The notes below the pieces were generated by a model. The model saw only the letters and a program-made list of their open reading frames with translations, did no database searches and had not been told where the DNA came from. Positions 8,532-18,111 of a stretch of DNA of 64,000 nucleotides are shown here, one piece after another. The stretch's first letter is position 1. Each line of letters begins with the position of its first letter. The DNA is taken from NCBI RefSeq assembly GCF_024979235.1, contig NZ_JANLCM010000001.1, forward strand, positions 1,922,001-1,986,000, in the 5' to 3' direction. The DNA is from Herbiconiux aconitum. Lineage in GTDB: Bacteria > Actinomycetota > Actinomycetes > Actinomycetales > Microbacteriaceae. Made by a program: the position numbers and the translations under genes.

Positions 8532-8671
8532 GTTTTCCTTACCGGTCGCCGTCTGGTCGTCTCCGCCGAGTCTCCTCGTAGCGGGTTCAACAGCTGTGTT
8601 TTCGCTCACTGCACTCTCTCAAGGGTATTGGCGTAGACGAGCCAGACGGCAACCGGTTTATTCAGGGGGTG

Positions 8672-9802
8672 TTACTTGACGAGCTCGAGGCTCGTGGCGA
8701 TCTGCGACAGCATGTCGGCCGGGATGGGGGCCGAGCCGGCGTTCTTCGCGGCGACTTCCTGGCCGACCTCGCTCGCGACGAACGAGATGTAGCCCTTGGT
8801 GACCTCGGCCTGAGCCGCGTCCTTGAACGTGGTGCAGAGGATCGCGTAGGAGATCAGCGGGATCGGGTAGGCGTCGGTGTTGGTGATCTTCGTGTAGTCG
8901 ATCTTCTGCGCGAGGTCACCCTCGATACCGGTGTCCTGCGTCTCCGAAGCCTCGGTGAAAGCGTTGGAAGCACCTTCCGGGGTGAAGGCGACGAAGTCGG
9001 TGCTGTCGCCCACCTGGATGTTCGCAGCGGTCAGTTCGCCGATGGCGCTGTGGTCGGCGTAGCCGATGGTGCCCTCGCCGGCCTTGACGGTGTTGACGAC
9101 ACCCGAACCACCCTGCTGGGCGCTCGACCCGGCGATCGGCCAGGCGTTGCTCGGAGCGTTGGTCCAGATGGACGGCTGCACCGCGCTGAGGTAGTTGGTG
9201 AAGTTCTGCGTGGTGCCGGAGCCGTCGGAACGGGTGACCGTCGTGATCTGGGTGGCGGGCAGGGTCGCGTCGGGGTTCTCCGCCGCGATGGCCGGGTCGT
9301 TCCAGGTGGTGATCTGGAGCGAGAAGATCTTCGCGATCGTGGCCGACGAGAGGTTCAGGTCATCGACGCCCGGGAGGTTGTAGATGACCGCGACGCCGTC
9401 GAGGTAGATCGGCAGGTTGATTCCGCCGCCGGGGCCGCAGATGGTCTGCGAGGAGGCCTGCTGGTCTTCCTTCAGGGGCGAGTCGGAGCCCGCGAAGTCG
9501 TAGCTGCCGGCGAGCCAGTTGGTGACGCCACCGCCCGAACCCTGCGACTTGTCGTAGTTGATGGTGACGCCCTTGGCCTGGGCGGTGAAGGCCGAGACCC
9601 AGGCAGCCTGAGCGTTCGCCTGGGCGCTGGAGCCACCGGCGGTGATGGTGCCGGCGAGTGCGCTGTAGTCGACTGCCGCGGTGGTCGGAGTCGTCGAGGC
9701 GGCCGGGGTTCCGTCGCTGCTGCTGCCGCTTGCGCAGGCCGAAAGCGCCAGGGCGGTCACGAGGGCAAGGCTGCCCACCGCTGCCACGTTCTTGAGCTTC
9801 AC
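8672..9802 (-). CDS. pstS: Phosphate-binding lipoprotein PstS
   Basis: 376 residues from the GTG at 9802, which has GAAGGGAA just upstream. Longer frames to 9874 exist but would bury the signal peptide. The signal ends in the lipobox LSAC, so the mature protein is a lipid-anchored substrate-binding protein. Motifs of the phosphate-binding fold are visible: ITAGGSSAQANAQAAW, GSGGGVTNWLAGSYDFAGSD and TVTRSDGSGTTQNFTNYL. It captures extracellular phosphate for PstCAB. First gene of the operon; PHO-box-like repeats and a TAGTGT -10 candidate lie upstream. Confidence 0.96.
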   Translation of the reverse strand: MKLKNVAAVGSLALVTALALSACASGSSSDGTPAASTTPTTAAVDYSALAGTITAGGSSAQANAQAAWVSAFTAQAKGVTINYDKSQGSGGGVTNWLAGSYDFAGSDSPLKEDQQASSQTICGPGGGINLPIYLDGVAVIYNLPGVDDLNLSSATIAKIFSLQITTWNDPAIAAENPDATLPATQITTVTRSDGSGTTQNFTNYLSAVQPSIWTNAPSNAWPIAGSSAQQGGSGVVNTVKAGEGTIGYADHSAIGELTAANIQVGDSTDFVAFTPEGASNAFTEASETQDTGIEGDLAQKIDYTKITNTDAYPIPLISYAILCTTFKDAAQAEVTKGYISFVASEVGQEVAAKNAGSAPIPADMLSQIATSLELVK

Positions 9803-9935
9803 TGTGTTCCCTTCGAATTGGGTTTTCTCCGCGACGGCCGCAGTGAAATTCGAGTCATCGATACAGGCGCGCACGGTTGGGGTCGGTGCTGACCCGACTG
9901 CGACACTAAGCGCGGTGTTTAACGAGTGACCCGCA

Positions 9936-9957
9936 TGAAGATGAACGGAAGGTTAAC
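9936..9957 (-). promoter_or_regulatory. PHO-box-like direct repeat upstream of pstS
   Basis: On the minus strand two 11-nt repeats abut: GTTAACCTTCC then GTTCATCTTCA. This matches the GTTCAYC-type 11-nt repeat bound by PhoP/RegX3-type regulators in actinobacteria. A TAGTGT hexamer at 9903-9908 (minus strand) may be the -10 box, leaving a leader of about 95 nt before the pstS start. Binding is inferred. Confidence 0.6.
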
Positions 9958-9987
9958 GGGGCCCGTCGATCGACGAACTCCGAACGG

Positions 9988-10917
9988 TCACGGGTTCGGT
10001 ACGTGGGTCTCGATCGCGATGATCCCGGAGCCGGGCCGATCGACCGAGAGGTGAAGCACCGAGAAACCGGCGACGGGCAGGTCGCCGGCGCGCGAGACGG
10101 TGGCCGCGGGAGCGGTTCCGGTGGCCAACGCCACCTCCCGCACGATGTCGGGGAGCACGGGTCCGTGGCTGCAGACGACCGCGGTCACGCGCTTGCGCAC
10201 GCGTTTGCCCATGAGCTCTCGCACCGCGCTCTCGCCGCTCTCGTAGGCGTCTTGGCTGATCGCATCCGTCGTCTTCACGGGCAGCTTCAGCGCTTTCGAA
10301 AGGGGCTCGACGGTCTGGCGGCAGCGGCGGGCCGTGCTGCTGTAGAGCTTCTCCGGACCGAAGGCGGCGACGCTCGACACGATCGAGCGCGCCTCGCCGC
10401 GGCCGCGTTCGGTGAGCGGGCGTTCGGCGTCGGGCCCGTGGAACTGGTAGGGCGGCGTGGCTTTGGCGTGCCGCAACGCGATGATCGCGAAGGTGCGGGT
10501 CACGCCGTCGTCGACGAGCATCCGGAATCGTTCGACGATCTCGGCGTCGCGTTCGTAGCTCAGGGCCGCGAGCGCCTTCTTGACGGGCAGCCACTCGAGC
10601 GCCGCCACCTCGTCGTTCGGCAGAAACGTGGAGCCCAGGATGGCCTCGTCGGTCGCCTCCGCGGCCCAGTAGTGCACCACCTTCTCGCGCCCGTTCGGCA
10701 TGGTGTAATTCGTGACGCCGAGCGGCACGCCGAGGGTCACGGCGAGGCCGGTCTCCTCCGCGATCTCGCGCACGGCCGTCTCCGGCAGGGTCTCGCCCGG
10801 GTCGACTTTGCCTTTCGGCAGGGAGATGTCGCGGTGCGACGTGCGGTGGATGACCAGCACGTTCACCTTGCCTTCGACGAACCGCCAGCAGACGGCGCCG
10901 GCCGCGAAGACGGTCAC
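9988..10917 (-). CDS. MutT1-type Nudix hydrolase / histidine phosphatase fusion
   Basis: 309 residues. The N-terminal Nudix domain carries the box [18 protein letters not shown] (residues ~41-58). The C-terminal domain is a histidine phosphatase with the RHAK catalytic tetrad start ([12 protein letters not shown], ~residue 145) and a later SHGPVLPD. Mycobacterial MutT1 has this architecture and cleans oxidised guanine nucleotides and diadenosine polyphosphates. The start overlaps the ppk stop by 4 nt, the same ppk-mutT1 pairing known in mycobacteria, so polyphosphate and nucleotide metabolism are linked here. Confidence 0.88.
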   Translation of the reverse strand: MTVFAAGAVCWRFVEGKVNVLVIHRTSHRDISLPKGKVDPGETLPETAVREIAEETGLAVTLGVPLGVTNYTMPNGREKVVHYWAAEATDEAILGSTFLPNDEVAALEWLPVKKALAALSYERDAEIVERFRMLVDDGVTRTFAIIALRHAKATPPYQFHGPDAERPLTERGRGEARSIVSSVAAFGPEKLYSSTARRCRQTVEPLSKALKLPVKTTDAISQDAYESGESAVRELMGKRVRKRVTAVVCSHGPVLPDIVREVALATGTAPAATVSRAGDLPVAGFSVLHLSVDRPGSGIIAIETHVPNP

Positions 10918-13094
10918 CGCGTGGTGCCCGGTCGCTTGCGGCGGCTGATCTGCTGCATCAGCTCGTCCTGCAGGTCGATCAGGTGATTGCCCTCGACGTC
11001 GACGACGCTACGGTTCCAGTCGCCGGCCTGATCGAGCGCCCAGGAGGTCACCTCGTCCGACATCGCGAGCTCGAACAGCCCGTCGATCTCGCGCAGGTGA
11101 TCGGGGTCGACGAGTCGTACCAGCGCCTCGACCCGGCGGTCGAGGTTGCGGTGCATCATGTCGGCCGAGCCGATGAACACCTGGGGGTCGCCGTTGTTGT
11201 GGAACGAGAAGATGCGCGAGTGCTCGAGGTAGCGGCCGAGGATGGAGCGCACGCGGATGGTCTCGCTGAGACCCTCCTGCCCGGGCTTCAGCGAGCAGAT
11301 GCCGCGCACCCAGATGTCGATCGGCACGCCGGCTTGGCTCGCCCGGTAGAGGCCGTCGATGATCGCTTCGTCGACGATGGAGTTCAGCTTGATGCGGATG
11401 CCGGAGGGCAGACCTTTGCGGGCGTTGTCGGCTTCGTCGGCGATCCGCTTGAGCAGGCCCTTCCGGAGGTGCAGCGGTGCCACCAGCAGGCGCTTGAACT
11501 TCTTCTCGATGGCGTAGCCGGAGAGTTCGTTGAACAACCGGGTGAGGTCTTTGCCCACCTGGTCGTCGGCGGTCAGCAGCCCCAGGTCTTCGTAGATGCG
11601 CGAGGTCTTGGGGTTGTAGTTGCCGGTGCCGATGTGGCTGTACGACTTCAGGCGGCCCTTCTCCTGCCGGATGACGAGGGCGAGCTTGCAGTGGGTCTTC
11701 AGGCCCACGAGCCCGTAGACGACGTGCACTCCGGCCTTCTCCAGCTTGCGCGCCCAGGAGATGTTGGCCTGCTCGTCGAAACGGGCCTTGATCTCCACCA
11801 GAGCGAGCACCTGCTTGCCCGCTTCGGCAGCGTCGATCAGGGCCTCGACGATCGGGCTGTCACCGCTCGTGCGGTACAGCGTCTGCTTGATGGCCAGAAC
11901 GTGCGGGTCGGCCGCGGCCTGCTCGAGGAAGGCCTGCACGCTGGTGGCGAACGACTCGTAGGGGTGGTGCAGCAGGATGTCGCCGCGCGAGATGGCCTTG
12001 AAGATGTCGGGCTTCGCGTTGGGCTCGGGCGGCAACAGAGCCACCGAGGTGGTGGGCACGTGCTTGGGGTATTTCAGGTCGGGCCGCGGGATGCGCGTGA
12101 GGTCGAACAGGCCGCCCAGGTCGAGCGGCCACGGCAGGCGGTAGACCTCCTGCTCGGTGATGTCGAGCTCGCGCACGAGCAGCTCGAGTGTCACCGAATC
12201 CATGTCATCGGTGATCTCGAGGCGGATCGGCGGCCCGAAGCGGCGGCGCAGCAGCTCCTTCTCGAGCGCCTGCAGCAGGTTCTCGGTCTCGTCTTCCTCC
12301 ACCTCGACGTCTTCGTTGCGGGTGACGCGGAACACGTGGTGCTCCACGATCTCCATACCGGGGAAGAGGTCGCCGAGATGATTGGCGATCAGGTCTTCGA
12401 GCGGGATGAACCGCAGTTCGTTGACCGACTCGCGCTGATCGACCCGGATGAATCGGTTGAGCACCTGCGGCACCTTGAGCCGCGCGAACTCCTCCTTGCC
12501 GGTCTTCGAGTTGCGCACGCGCACCGAGAGGTTGAGCGAGAGGCCCGAGATGTAGGGGAACGGATGCGCGGGGTCGACGGCGAGCGGCATCAGCACCGGG
12601 AAGATCTGTTGCGAGAAGATCTCGCGCAGGTTCTCGCGGTCGGCCTCGTCGAGTTCGCTGTAGGCGACGATGCGGATGCCGGCGTCGGCGAGTGCGGGGC
12701 TCACCAGGTTCTGCCAGGCGGCTGCGTGGCGGCCCTGCAGTTCGTGGGCCTTGATGGAGATGTCTTCGAGCACATCCGTCGGCCGGCGCCCGACGTTCGT
12801 GGGAACGGCGAGGTCGGTGAGGATGCGCCGTTTGAGGCCGGCGACGCGCACCATGAAGAACTCGTCGAGGTTCGAGGCGAAGATGGCGAGGAAGTTCGCG
12901 CGTTCGAGCACCGGCAGCGACGGGTCTTCGGCGAGCTCGAGCACGCGGTTGTTGAACGCGAGCCAGCTCAGCTCGCGGTCGAGGTAGCGGCCCTCGGGCA
13001 ACGGGGGGCCGGCGGTGGTCACGGCCAGTTCGTCGTAGTCGTCGTCGAAGTCGGTGACGACTCCGGCGTCGAGCGAGATCATGTCGTCGTCCAT
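10914..13094 (-). CDS. ppk1: Polyphosphate kinase 1
   Basis: 726 residues, full length for PPK1. The N-terminal domain begins [20 protein letters not shown]. The C-terminal phospholipase-D-like catalytic domains contain the HxK motif in [30 protein letters not shown] and the second His region in [14 protein letters not shown]. The enzyme reversibly polymerises ATP gamma-phosphate into polyphosphate. Preceded by CATGAT six nt before the ATG, suggesting a leaderless start. Located within the same 20-kb block as pst, phoU and senX3-regX3. Confidence 0.97.
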   Translation of the reverse strand: MDDDMISLDAGVVTDFDDDYDELAVTTAGPPLPEGRYLDRELSWLAFNNRVLELAEDPSLPVLERANFLAIFASNLDEFFMVRVAGLKRRILTDLAVPTNVGRRPTDVLEDISIKAHELQGRHAAAWQNLVSPALADAGIRIVAYSELDEADRENLREIFSQQIFPVLMPLAVDPAHPFPYISGLSLNLSVRVRNSKTGKEEFARLKVPQVLNRFIRVDQRESVNELRFIPLEDLIANHLGDLFPGMEIVEHHVFRVTRNEDVEVEEDETENLLQALEKELLRRRFGPPIRLEITDDMDSVTLELLVRELDITEQEVYRLPWPLDLGGLFDLTRIPRPDLKYPKHVPTTSVALLPPEPNAKPDIFKAISRGDILLHHPYESFATSVQAFLEQAAADPHVLAIKQTLYRTSGDSPIVEALIDAAEAGKQVLALVEIKARFDEQANISWARKLEKAGVHVVYGLVGLKTHCKLALVIRQEKGRLKSYSHIGTGNYNPKTSRIYEDLGLLTADDQVGKDLTRLFNELSGYAIEKKFKRLLVAPLHLRKGLLKRIADEADNARKGLPSGIRIKLNSIVDEAIIDGLYRASQAGVPIDIWVRGICSLKPGQEGLSETIRVRSILGRYLEHSRIFSFHNNGDPQVFIGSADMMHRNLDRRVEALVRLVDPDHLREIDGLFELAMSDEVTSWALDQAGDWNRSVVDVEGNHLIDLQDELMQQISRRKRPGTTR

Positions 13095-13170
13095 CAGAAC
13101 ATCATGTCACTCAGGCGTGACCGCGGGCATCGCCCTCCGTAAACGCTGGATGACCGTTGCGACAGAATCC

Positions 13171-13222
13171 ACTCGTCCCTCAACGGGCAGTTCGCGCGAT
13201 CTTGGCCCCGTCAGGGACGAGT
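13171..13222 (-). terminator. Hairpin downstream of the GH8 gene
   Basis: ACTCGTCCCT at 13171-13180 pairs perfectly with AGGGACGAGT at 13213-13222, and the inner CAACGGG/CCCGT segments extend the stem. It lies just past the minus-strand stop at 13243 and before ppk. No U-tract, so termination efficiency is uncertain. The rest of 13095-13242 shows nothing else convincing. Confidence 0.5.
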
Positions 13223-13242
13223 CGAAAGGCGGGAGGGGCGGG

Positions 13243-15417
13243 TCAGGGGGAGAGATGGGCGGCGAGAGTGGCGGCGACCGCATCGGAGACCGAGTTCGGG
13301 CCGCCGAGCAGCACGATGCGGTGCGGTGCGAGGCGGTCGAGTTCGGCGGCGACGGCGGCCGGCACGGTGTCGCGGGTGACGAGGAGCACCGGGGCGGCGC
13401 GCCCGATCGCGGCGGCGGCGCCGGAGAGGGCGTCGGGGTAGTTCTGCCCGGAGGCGACGAAGATGGTTCCGAAGGCCGGGCCCTCGAATGCACCGGCCGA
13501 GATCGCGGCAGCCACCGCGAAACGGTCGGTTCCCGCGATGCGCGTCACCGGGGCCATCCCGGCGAGGGCGTCACGCGTGGTGGTCGAGACGGAGTTCACC
13601 CCGCCGAGCAGCACGATCCCGTCGGGGTCGAGGCGCGCGAGTTCGTTCGCGACCGGCGTGGGGATGCCGTCTTTCCGCACCAGCAGCACCGGAGCATCCT
13701 CGTGGCCGGCTGCCGCTGAACCGGCGAGGGCATCGGGGAAGACCTCGCCCGAGGCGACGTACACGAGCTTCAGGCCGGGGTCGAAAGCGTCGGCCGAGAT
13801 CGCGGCCGAGACGGCGAACCGGTCGGCGCCGCCGATCCGGTCGACCGTGACGGCGTAGTCGCGCAGCCGGGTGGCGACCGCGGCGCTCACCGTGTTCTCG
13901 CCGCCGAGCACGACGATACGGTGTGGCTGCAGTCGGCCGAGCTCTGCGGCCACGGGGGGCGGGATCTCGTTCTTGCGCACGAGCACGACGGGACCGCCCG
14001 CTGCGCCCGCCGCCGCCGAGGCCGAGAGCGCGTCGGGAAAGACCTCGCCCGAGGCGACGTAGACGGTGGCCGTGGCCGGGGCGAAGTTCGCGGCCGAGAC
14101 GGCCGCCGACACCGCGAACCGGTCGGCGCCGCCGATCCGCTCGACCCCCGTCGCCGCATGGGCGGCGGGCAGCCAGGAGTTGTTCGAGACGAGGAGCATC
14201 ACCTGCAGCCGGATCGAGTCGGCGTAGTAGCCGCCGCTCGGGGCCGTGCGGAGACTGCTCCAAGCGCGGTCGACCCACTCCTGGGCATCGAGGTGCGGCG
14301 CCGCGACCGCGGCCATCGGGGCCAGGAAGGCGAGATCGCCGTAGGAGACGAGGGGCGTGCCGTCGAGTCGGTATCCGGCGCGAACGGCCGCGGGGTCGGC
14401 TGCGGTCGCCTGCACGACCCAGTCGCGCATCCGGTCGGCGGCAGCGAGCGATGCCGGATCGCCCGCGACCAAGGCGCCCGCGGCGAGGCGCCAGGGGGTG
14501 CGGCAGGCGTTCCAGGAGAAGTCGCCGTCGAACGCGGACTCGAGGAACTGTGGGGGAGCGGGCCGCGGGGTGGTGTCGGTGTCGACCACGAAGTCGGGGA
14601 GGAGGCCGGTGGCCGGAGAATACGACCCCTGGAGGGTCGTCACGAGCGCGCCCGAGGCGGCGATCGCATCGGTCCAGAACGAATCGCCGGTCGCGTCGGC
14701 GAAGGCGCGGAAGTGGTCGATCATGAGATCGGAGGTGCGCGTGGCGAACCAGAATGCGTCGCCCGGGGCGGGCCAGTCGCCCAGCAGCGGCAGGTGCGTC
14801 TGCGGGTTGAAGTCGCTTCGCTCGATCGCCTCGATCATGGTCGTGGCCTCGGCGAGGTAGTCCACGGCGCCGGTGGAGCCCCACTGCGTGTCGGCGAGGA
14901 GCAGCCCGAACGCGACATCCAGGTCGCCGTCGGTCGCCGAGCCGGCGTCGCCCGGGATGCTTGCACAGTCGGCGCCCTGGTGCCAGGCCATGAGGGCCGG
15001 GTCGACCTCGCTCGGGTGGTCGTCGACATAGCGGTACAGGCCGTCGAACACCGTTCGGGCAGCGGGGTCTTCGCCGGCCATCAGCGCGGTGATCACCATC
15101 CCGTACCCCTGACCCTCCGACACCACCATCGAGGCCGTCGAGGTGGAGGCGTCGACGTAATAGCGGTCGGTGCCGCAGCCCGCCTTCACGTACCTCGACT
15201 TCCACGCGGAGTAGGCGCTCGCGGTGTCCGCGTCAGCGGCCGCCTCGCCTCGCGGCGGCAGCGCGGCACCCGGCGCGAGTTCGACGAGGTGCGATCCGAA
15301 CGGCCGCGTCGCCTCTTCGGCAGCCTGCACCGGTGTCGCACTCGCGACGGACAGCGAGGCGGCCAGCAGCGCGATCGTCGCCACGGCCGTCCTGGCCCGA
15401 TCATGTCGAGTGCGCAT
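13243..15417 (-). CDS. Secreted GH8 glycoside hydrolase with three cell-wall-binding (CWB2) repeats
   Basis: 724 residues. A signal peptide (TAVATIALLAASLSVASA) is followed by a glycoside hydrolase family 8 domain: the general-acid Glu in VVSEGQGYGMVITAL (~residue 98) and the Asp in DGDLDVAFGLLLAD (~residue 165). Three CWB2-type repeats occupy the last ~290 residues, each starting like RIGGADRFAVSAA and ending like RIVVLGGENTVS. GH8 enzymes cut beta-1,4 glucans, chitosan or xylan; the substrate is not readable. The repeats should hold the enzyme on the cell surface. The DNA of repeats one and two is near-identical over long stretches (around 13740-13850 and 14040-14150). Confidence 0.85.
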   Translation of the reverse strand: MRTRHDRARTAVATIALLAASLSVASATPVQAAEEATRPFGSHLVELAPGAALPPRGEAAADADTASAYSAWKSRYVKAGCGTDRYYVDASTSTASMVVSEGQGYGMVITALMAGEDPAARTVFDGLYRYVDDHPSEVDPALMAWHQGADCASIPGDAGSATDGDLDVAFGLLLADTQWGSTGAVDYLAEATTMIEAIERSDFNPQTHLPLLGDWPAPGDAFWFATRTSDLMIDHFRAFADATGDSFWTDAIAASGALVTTLQGSYSPATGLLPDFVVDTDTTPRPAPPQFLESAFDGDFSWNACRTPWRLAAGALVAGDPASLAAADRMRDWVVQATAADPAAVRAGYRLDGTPLVSYGDLAFLAPMAAVAAPHLDAQEWVDRAWSSLRTAPSGGYYADSIRLQVMLLVSNNSWLPAAHAATGVERIGGADRFAVSAAVSAANFAPATATVYVASGEVFPDALSASAAAGAAGGPVVLVRKNEIPPPVAAELGRLQPHRIVVLGGENTVSAAVATRLRDYAVTVDRIGGADRFAVSAAISADAFDPGLKLVYVASGEVFPDALAGSAAAGHEDAPVLLVRKDGIPTPVANELARLDPDGIVLLGGVNSVSTTTRDALAGMAPVTRIAGTDRFAVAAAISAGAFEGPAFGTIFVASGQNYPDALSGAAAAIGRAAPVLLVTRDTVPAAVAAELDRLAPHRIVLLGGPNSVSDAVAATLAAHLSP

Positions 15418-15462
15418 CCTGAACCCCCATCGCCCCCAGACGGGAGTGGGTTCGAGGATACC

Positions 15463-16377
15463 TCAGCGGCGGAGCGGGCGCAGGGGGTGGCGCTGCTGGT
15501 ACTGCACGTCGATGGTGTGGTCGGTGAAGCCGAGCGAGCGGTAGAGCGCGACGGCCCGGGTGTTGTCAGCGTCGACGAAGAGGGCGGCTTGCGAGCATCC
15601 GCGCTCCACCAGCCGGGCCAGCCCGCGATTCATCAAGAAGCGACCGAGCCCCTGGCCCGCGTAGTCCTCGTCGACCCCGATCACGTAGATCTCGCCCACA
15701 CGCTCGTCGCCCGGCTCCACCTTCAGCCAGTTGTAGCCGGCGAGCCGACCGGCCGCATCGCGCAACAACAAGAAGTCGTCGGGTTCGAACCATGTCTCCG
15801 ACATCCGGAAGCTCAGGTCTTCTGCCGTCAGGCTGCCCTGTTCGGCATGCGACGCGAAGACCCGCGCGTTCAGGTCGACCCAGTCGTCGACATCCCGCCC
15901 GCCACGGAAAGTCGAGAGCGTGAACCCGTCGGGTGGCGGCGAAGCTGTGTCGGCCGTGCTCGGCAGTTCTCGCCGCAGCTGCAGCAGGGTGCGCACGGCG
16001 TCGAAACGGTGACTCGCGGCCAGGCGGCGGCTGGCCGGATGATCGCCGTGCGCCCACGCGCGGAGCGGCTCGTCGTCGGGCCCGAGCGGCCCCTGGTTGG
16101 CGAGCAGGATGTCGAGCAGCTGCCGCCCGAGCCCCTCCTCGCGCCACTCCGGATCGATCACGAACTCCAGTTCGCCCTGACCGACGATGGCCGCGCCCAC
16201 GACGGTGCCGGTGCGCTCGGCCAGGAGAAGCGAGCGCGTGCCCTTGCCGGCGTCGACGAGCGCCTGGTCGTTGAAGGGCTGCTGGCCGTCGACCAGAGCG
16301 GCGCGCGCGACGAGTCGCAGAAAGGGTTCGCGCGCGTCGTCGGGGCTACTGATTGAGAGTGTGAGCGAGTCGCTCAT
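15463..16377 (-). CDS. mshD: Mycothiol synthase MshD
   Basis: 304 residues with two tandem GNAT domains. The first carries [17 protein letters not shown]; the second carries [20 protein letters not shown] followed by [20 protein letters not shown]. MshD transfers acetyl from acetyl-CoA to Cys-GlcN-inositol, the last step of mycothiol synthesis. It follows the GlnR-like regulator with a 32-bp overlap of the proposed start; this mshD-glnR adjacency also occurs in mycobacteria. A start inside the 16346 stop is possible but would remove the first beta strand. Confidence 0.9.
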   Translation of the reverse strand: MSDSLTLSISSPDDAREPFLRLVARAALVDGQQPFNDQALVDAGKGTRSLLLAERTGTVVGAAIVGQGELEFVIDPEWREEGLGRQLLDILLANQGPLGPDDEPLRAWAHGDHPASRRLAASHRFDAVRTLLQLRRELPSTADTASPPPDGFTLSTFRGGRDVDDWVDLNARVFASHAEQGSLTAEDLSFRMSETWFEPDDFLLLRDAAGRLAGYNWLKVEPGDERVGEIYVIGVDEDYAGQGLGRFLMNRGLARLVERGCSQAALFVDADNTRAVALYRSLGFTDHTIDVQYQQRHPLRPLRR

Positions 16378-17038
16378 TGTCGTCCTCGAAGAAGTTGAAG
16401 CGGTACCCCACGTTGCGCACGGTGCCGATCAACGATTCGAGGTCGCCCAGTTTCGCGCGCAGGCGCCGCACGTGCACGTCGACGGTGCGGGTGCCGCCGA
16501 AGTAGTCGTAGCCCCAGACCTCGCTGAGCAGCTGCTCCCGCGTGAAGACGCGCGAGGGGTGCATCGCGAAGAAGCGCAGCAGCTCGAACTCCTTGAAGGT
16601 GAGGTCGAGCGGGCGGCCGTGCACCCGGGCCGAGTAGCTCGCCTCGTCGATCACGACGCCGGAGGCCTGGATCTTCGACGTCGACTGGTCTTGCACCTGC
16701 CGGCCGATGGCGAGACGGATGCGCGTGTCGACCTCCGCCGGGCCCGCCGTCTCGAGCACGACATCCGCCGCGCCCCATTCGGCGCTGACCGCCGTGAGCC
16801 CGCCCTCGGTGAGGATGAGCACGACGGGAACCCCGATGCCGGTGCTCGACAGGATCTTGCAGAGGGAGCGGGCGCTCGCGAGGTCGTGGCGGGCGTCGAC
16901 GAAGATGAGGTCGCTGTTCGGCGTGTTGACCAACTGAGACGCCTCGGCCGGGATCTGGCGGGTTCGATGGCTCAAGAGCGAGAGCGCGGGCAACACCTCT
17001 CGGTCGACCGCAGAGGTCAGGATCAACAACTGCGCCAC
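16346..17038 (-). CDS. GlnR-like OmpR-family regulator with degenerate receiver
   Basis: 230 residues. The C-terminal winged helix is canonical ([20 protein letters not shown], then [13 protein letters not shown] and VRNVGYRF). The receiver keeps an Asp at 48 (VDAR) but lacks the acidic pair at its N-terminus (SA at 9-10) and the conserved Lys, as in GlnR, the actinobacterial nitrogen regulator that acts without phosphorylation. The phrases [14 protein letters not shown] and [13 protein letters not shown] resemble GlnR as I remember it. GTG start at 17038 with GGAGG upstream. Orphan: no kinase beside it. A TAGTAT box on the minus strand near 17075 may be its -10. Confidence 0.8.
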   Translation of the reverse strand: MAQLLILTSAVDREVLPALSLLSHRTRQIPAEASQLVNTPNSDLIFVDARHDLASARSLCKILSSTGIGVPVVLILTEGGLTAVSAEWGAADVVLETAGPAEVDTRIRLAIGRQVQDQSTSKIQASGVVIDEASYSARVHGRPLDLTFKEFELLRFFAMHPSRVFTREQLLSEVWGYDYFGGTRTVDVHVRRLRAKLGDLESLIGTVRNVGYRFNFFEDDNERLAHTLNQ

Positions 17039-17083
17039 GTAAGATCCTCCAGAGAACGCCTGCGGTACATACTATCGGGCAGA

Positions 17084-17371
17084 ATGACGGGTATGAGTCT
17101 GCTCATGAGAAGCGTAGTCCCGGTGTGGATCCTGACAATCCTCGCCGTGATCGCCGTCGGGGTGTTCGTCACGCCGGCCGAGTTTCTCGTGTTCATGCCG
17201 GTGGTGTTGGGCCTCGCGCTCCTCGTGACCTTCGGCATCCAGATCGTGGTGCGCGAACGCAAGGGCTTCGTGAACCGGGTCTCGGCCAGCGTCGGCGGAG
17301 CGGTCGTCATCCTCGCCCTCGCCACCGTGGTGCTGGGTCCCCTCGCCTTCGCGGCGGGCGCTAAGCTTTAG
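17084..17371 (+). CDS. Small three-helix membrane protein
   Basis: 95 residues with three hydrophobic segments: VVPVWILTILAVIAVGVFV, FLVFMPVVLGLALLVTFGI and VGGAVVILALATVVLGPLAF. No domain recognised; small actinobacterial membrane proteins of this sort are usually uncharacterised. TACTAT at 17070-17075 lies 8 nt before the ATG at 17084, suggesting a leaderless transcript; an ATG at 17093 is an alternative start. Divergent from the GlnR-like gene and 2 nt upstream of the next micro-ORF. Confidence 0.7.
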   Translation: MTGMSLLMRSVVPVWILTILAVIAVGVFVTPAEFLVFMPVVLGLALLVTFGIQIVVRERKGFVNRVSASVGGAVVILALATVVLGPLAFAAGAKL

Positions 17372-17373
17372 GC

Positions 17374-17487
17374 ATGTCCTACGTCGCGCTAGAACTGCTG
17401 TTCATCGGGCTTCTCGGGCTCGCGAGCCTCGCCATCGCCTGGACGGCCGGGGTCGTCGTCTACAAGCTCTTCCGCGGTCAGCGCTGA
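17374..17487 (+). CDS. 37-residue single-pass membrane microprotein
   Basis: The frame starts at ATG 17374, two nt after the stop of the preceding membrane protein, and ends TGA 17485-17487. The product begins MSYVALELLFIGLLGLASL, continues through a hydrophobic helix (IAWTAGVVVYKLF) and ends RGQR, a positive-inside tail. It is too short for standard gene finders. Tight spacing on both sides (16 nt to the nitrobindin-like gene) argues for translation within an operon. Function unknown. Confidence 0.6.
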   Translation: MSYVALELLFIGLLGLASLAIAWTAGVVVYKLFRGQR

Positions 17488-17503
17488 ACGTCGGGTTGCC
17501 GCG

Positions 17504-18106
17504 TTGATCGAGATCCCCACCGACCTGCCGGCCGAGCTGGTTCCCCTGTCGTGGTTGATCGGGGTCTGGGAGGGCACCGGCGTCATCGACTACGCCGTGG
17601 GAGACGAGAACGTCTCGCAGGAGTTCGGCCAGCGCATCAGTTTCAGCCATGACGGCCTGCCGTTCCTGAACTACAGCTCCTACACCTGGTTGCTCGGCGG
17701 CGAGGTCGAAGGCCAACCGCTCACGTCGGAGACCGGATACTGGCGGCTGGCCCGCCTGCACATCGAGGGTGACGTCGGCCCGGCCATGCTCCCGGGTGTC
17801 GGCCCGCGACCGTTCAACACGGCGCAGTCGGTCGAGACTCTCCGCAACTCGGCCGAGGGCTTCGACATCGAGGTGTCGATCGTGCACCCCACCGGCGTCA
17901 GCGAGCTCTACCTCGGGCAGGTCAAGGGTCCGCGCATCGATCTCGCGACCGATGCCGTGGTGCGCACGCAGTCGGCCAAGGAGTACGCCGCGGCCACCCG
18001 CATCTACGGTCTGGTCGACAACCACCTGCTCTGGGCGTGGGACATCGCGGCCCTCGGTCAAGACCTCCGAACCCACGCCTCGGCGCGGCTCGCGAAGGCG
18101 GATTGA
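17504..18106 (+). CDS. FABP/nitrobindin family heme-binding protein
   Basis: 200 residues. The signature GVWEGTG sits near residue 25 (LIGVWEGTGVIDY), and a C-terminal region DNHLLWAWDIAALGQDLRTHAS carries the candidate heme-ligand His. Nitrobindins are ten-stranded beta barrels that bind ferric heme and detoxify peroxynitrite or bind NO. The start is a TTG at 17504; no ATG or GTG fits before the conserved sequence. The stop overlaps the beginning of the YgfZ-like frame, so the two are probably co-translated. Confidence 0.85.
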   Translation: MIEIPTDLPAELVPLSWLIGVWEGTGVIDYAVGDENVSQEFGQRISFSHDGLPFLNYSSYTWLLGGEVEGQPLTSETGYWRLARLHIEGDVGPAMLPGVGPRPFNTAQSVETLRNSAEGFDIEVSIVHPTGVSELYLGQVKGPRIDLATDAVVRTQSAKEYAAATRIYGLVDNHLLWAWDIAALGQDLRTHASARLAKAD

Positions 18107-18111
18107 GCGTC

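Noticed and set aside
13921-16356. An 811-codon plus-strand frame
   Set aside because: Antisense shadow of the GH8 protein and mshD, no recognisable motif.
10914-16377. A polyphosphate-linked surface glycan system joining ppk, GH8 and mshD
   Set aside because: The genes share a strand but are separated by terminator-like hairpins and have no common regulatory site.
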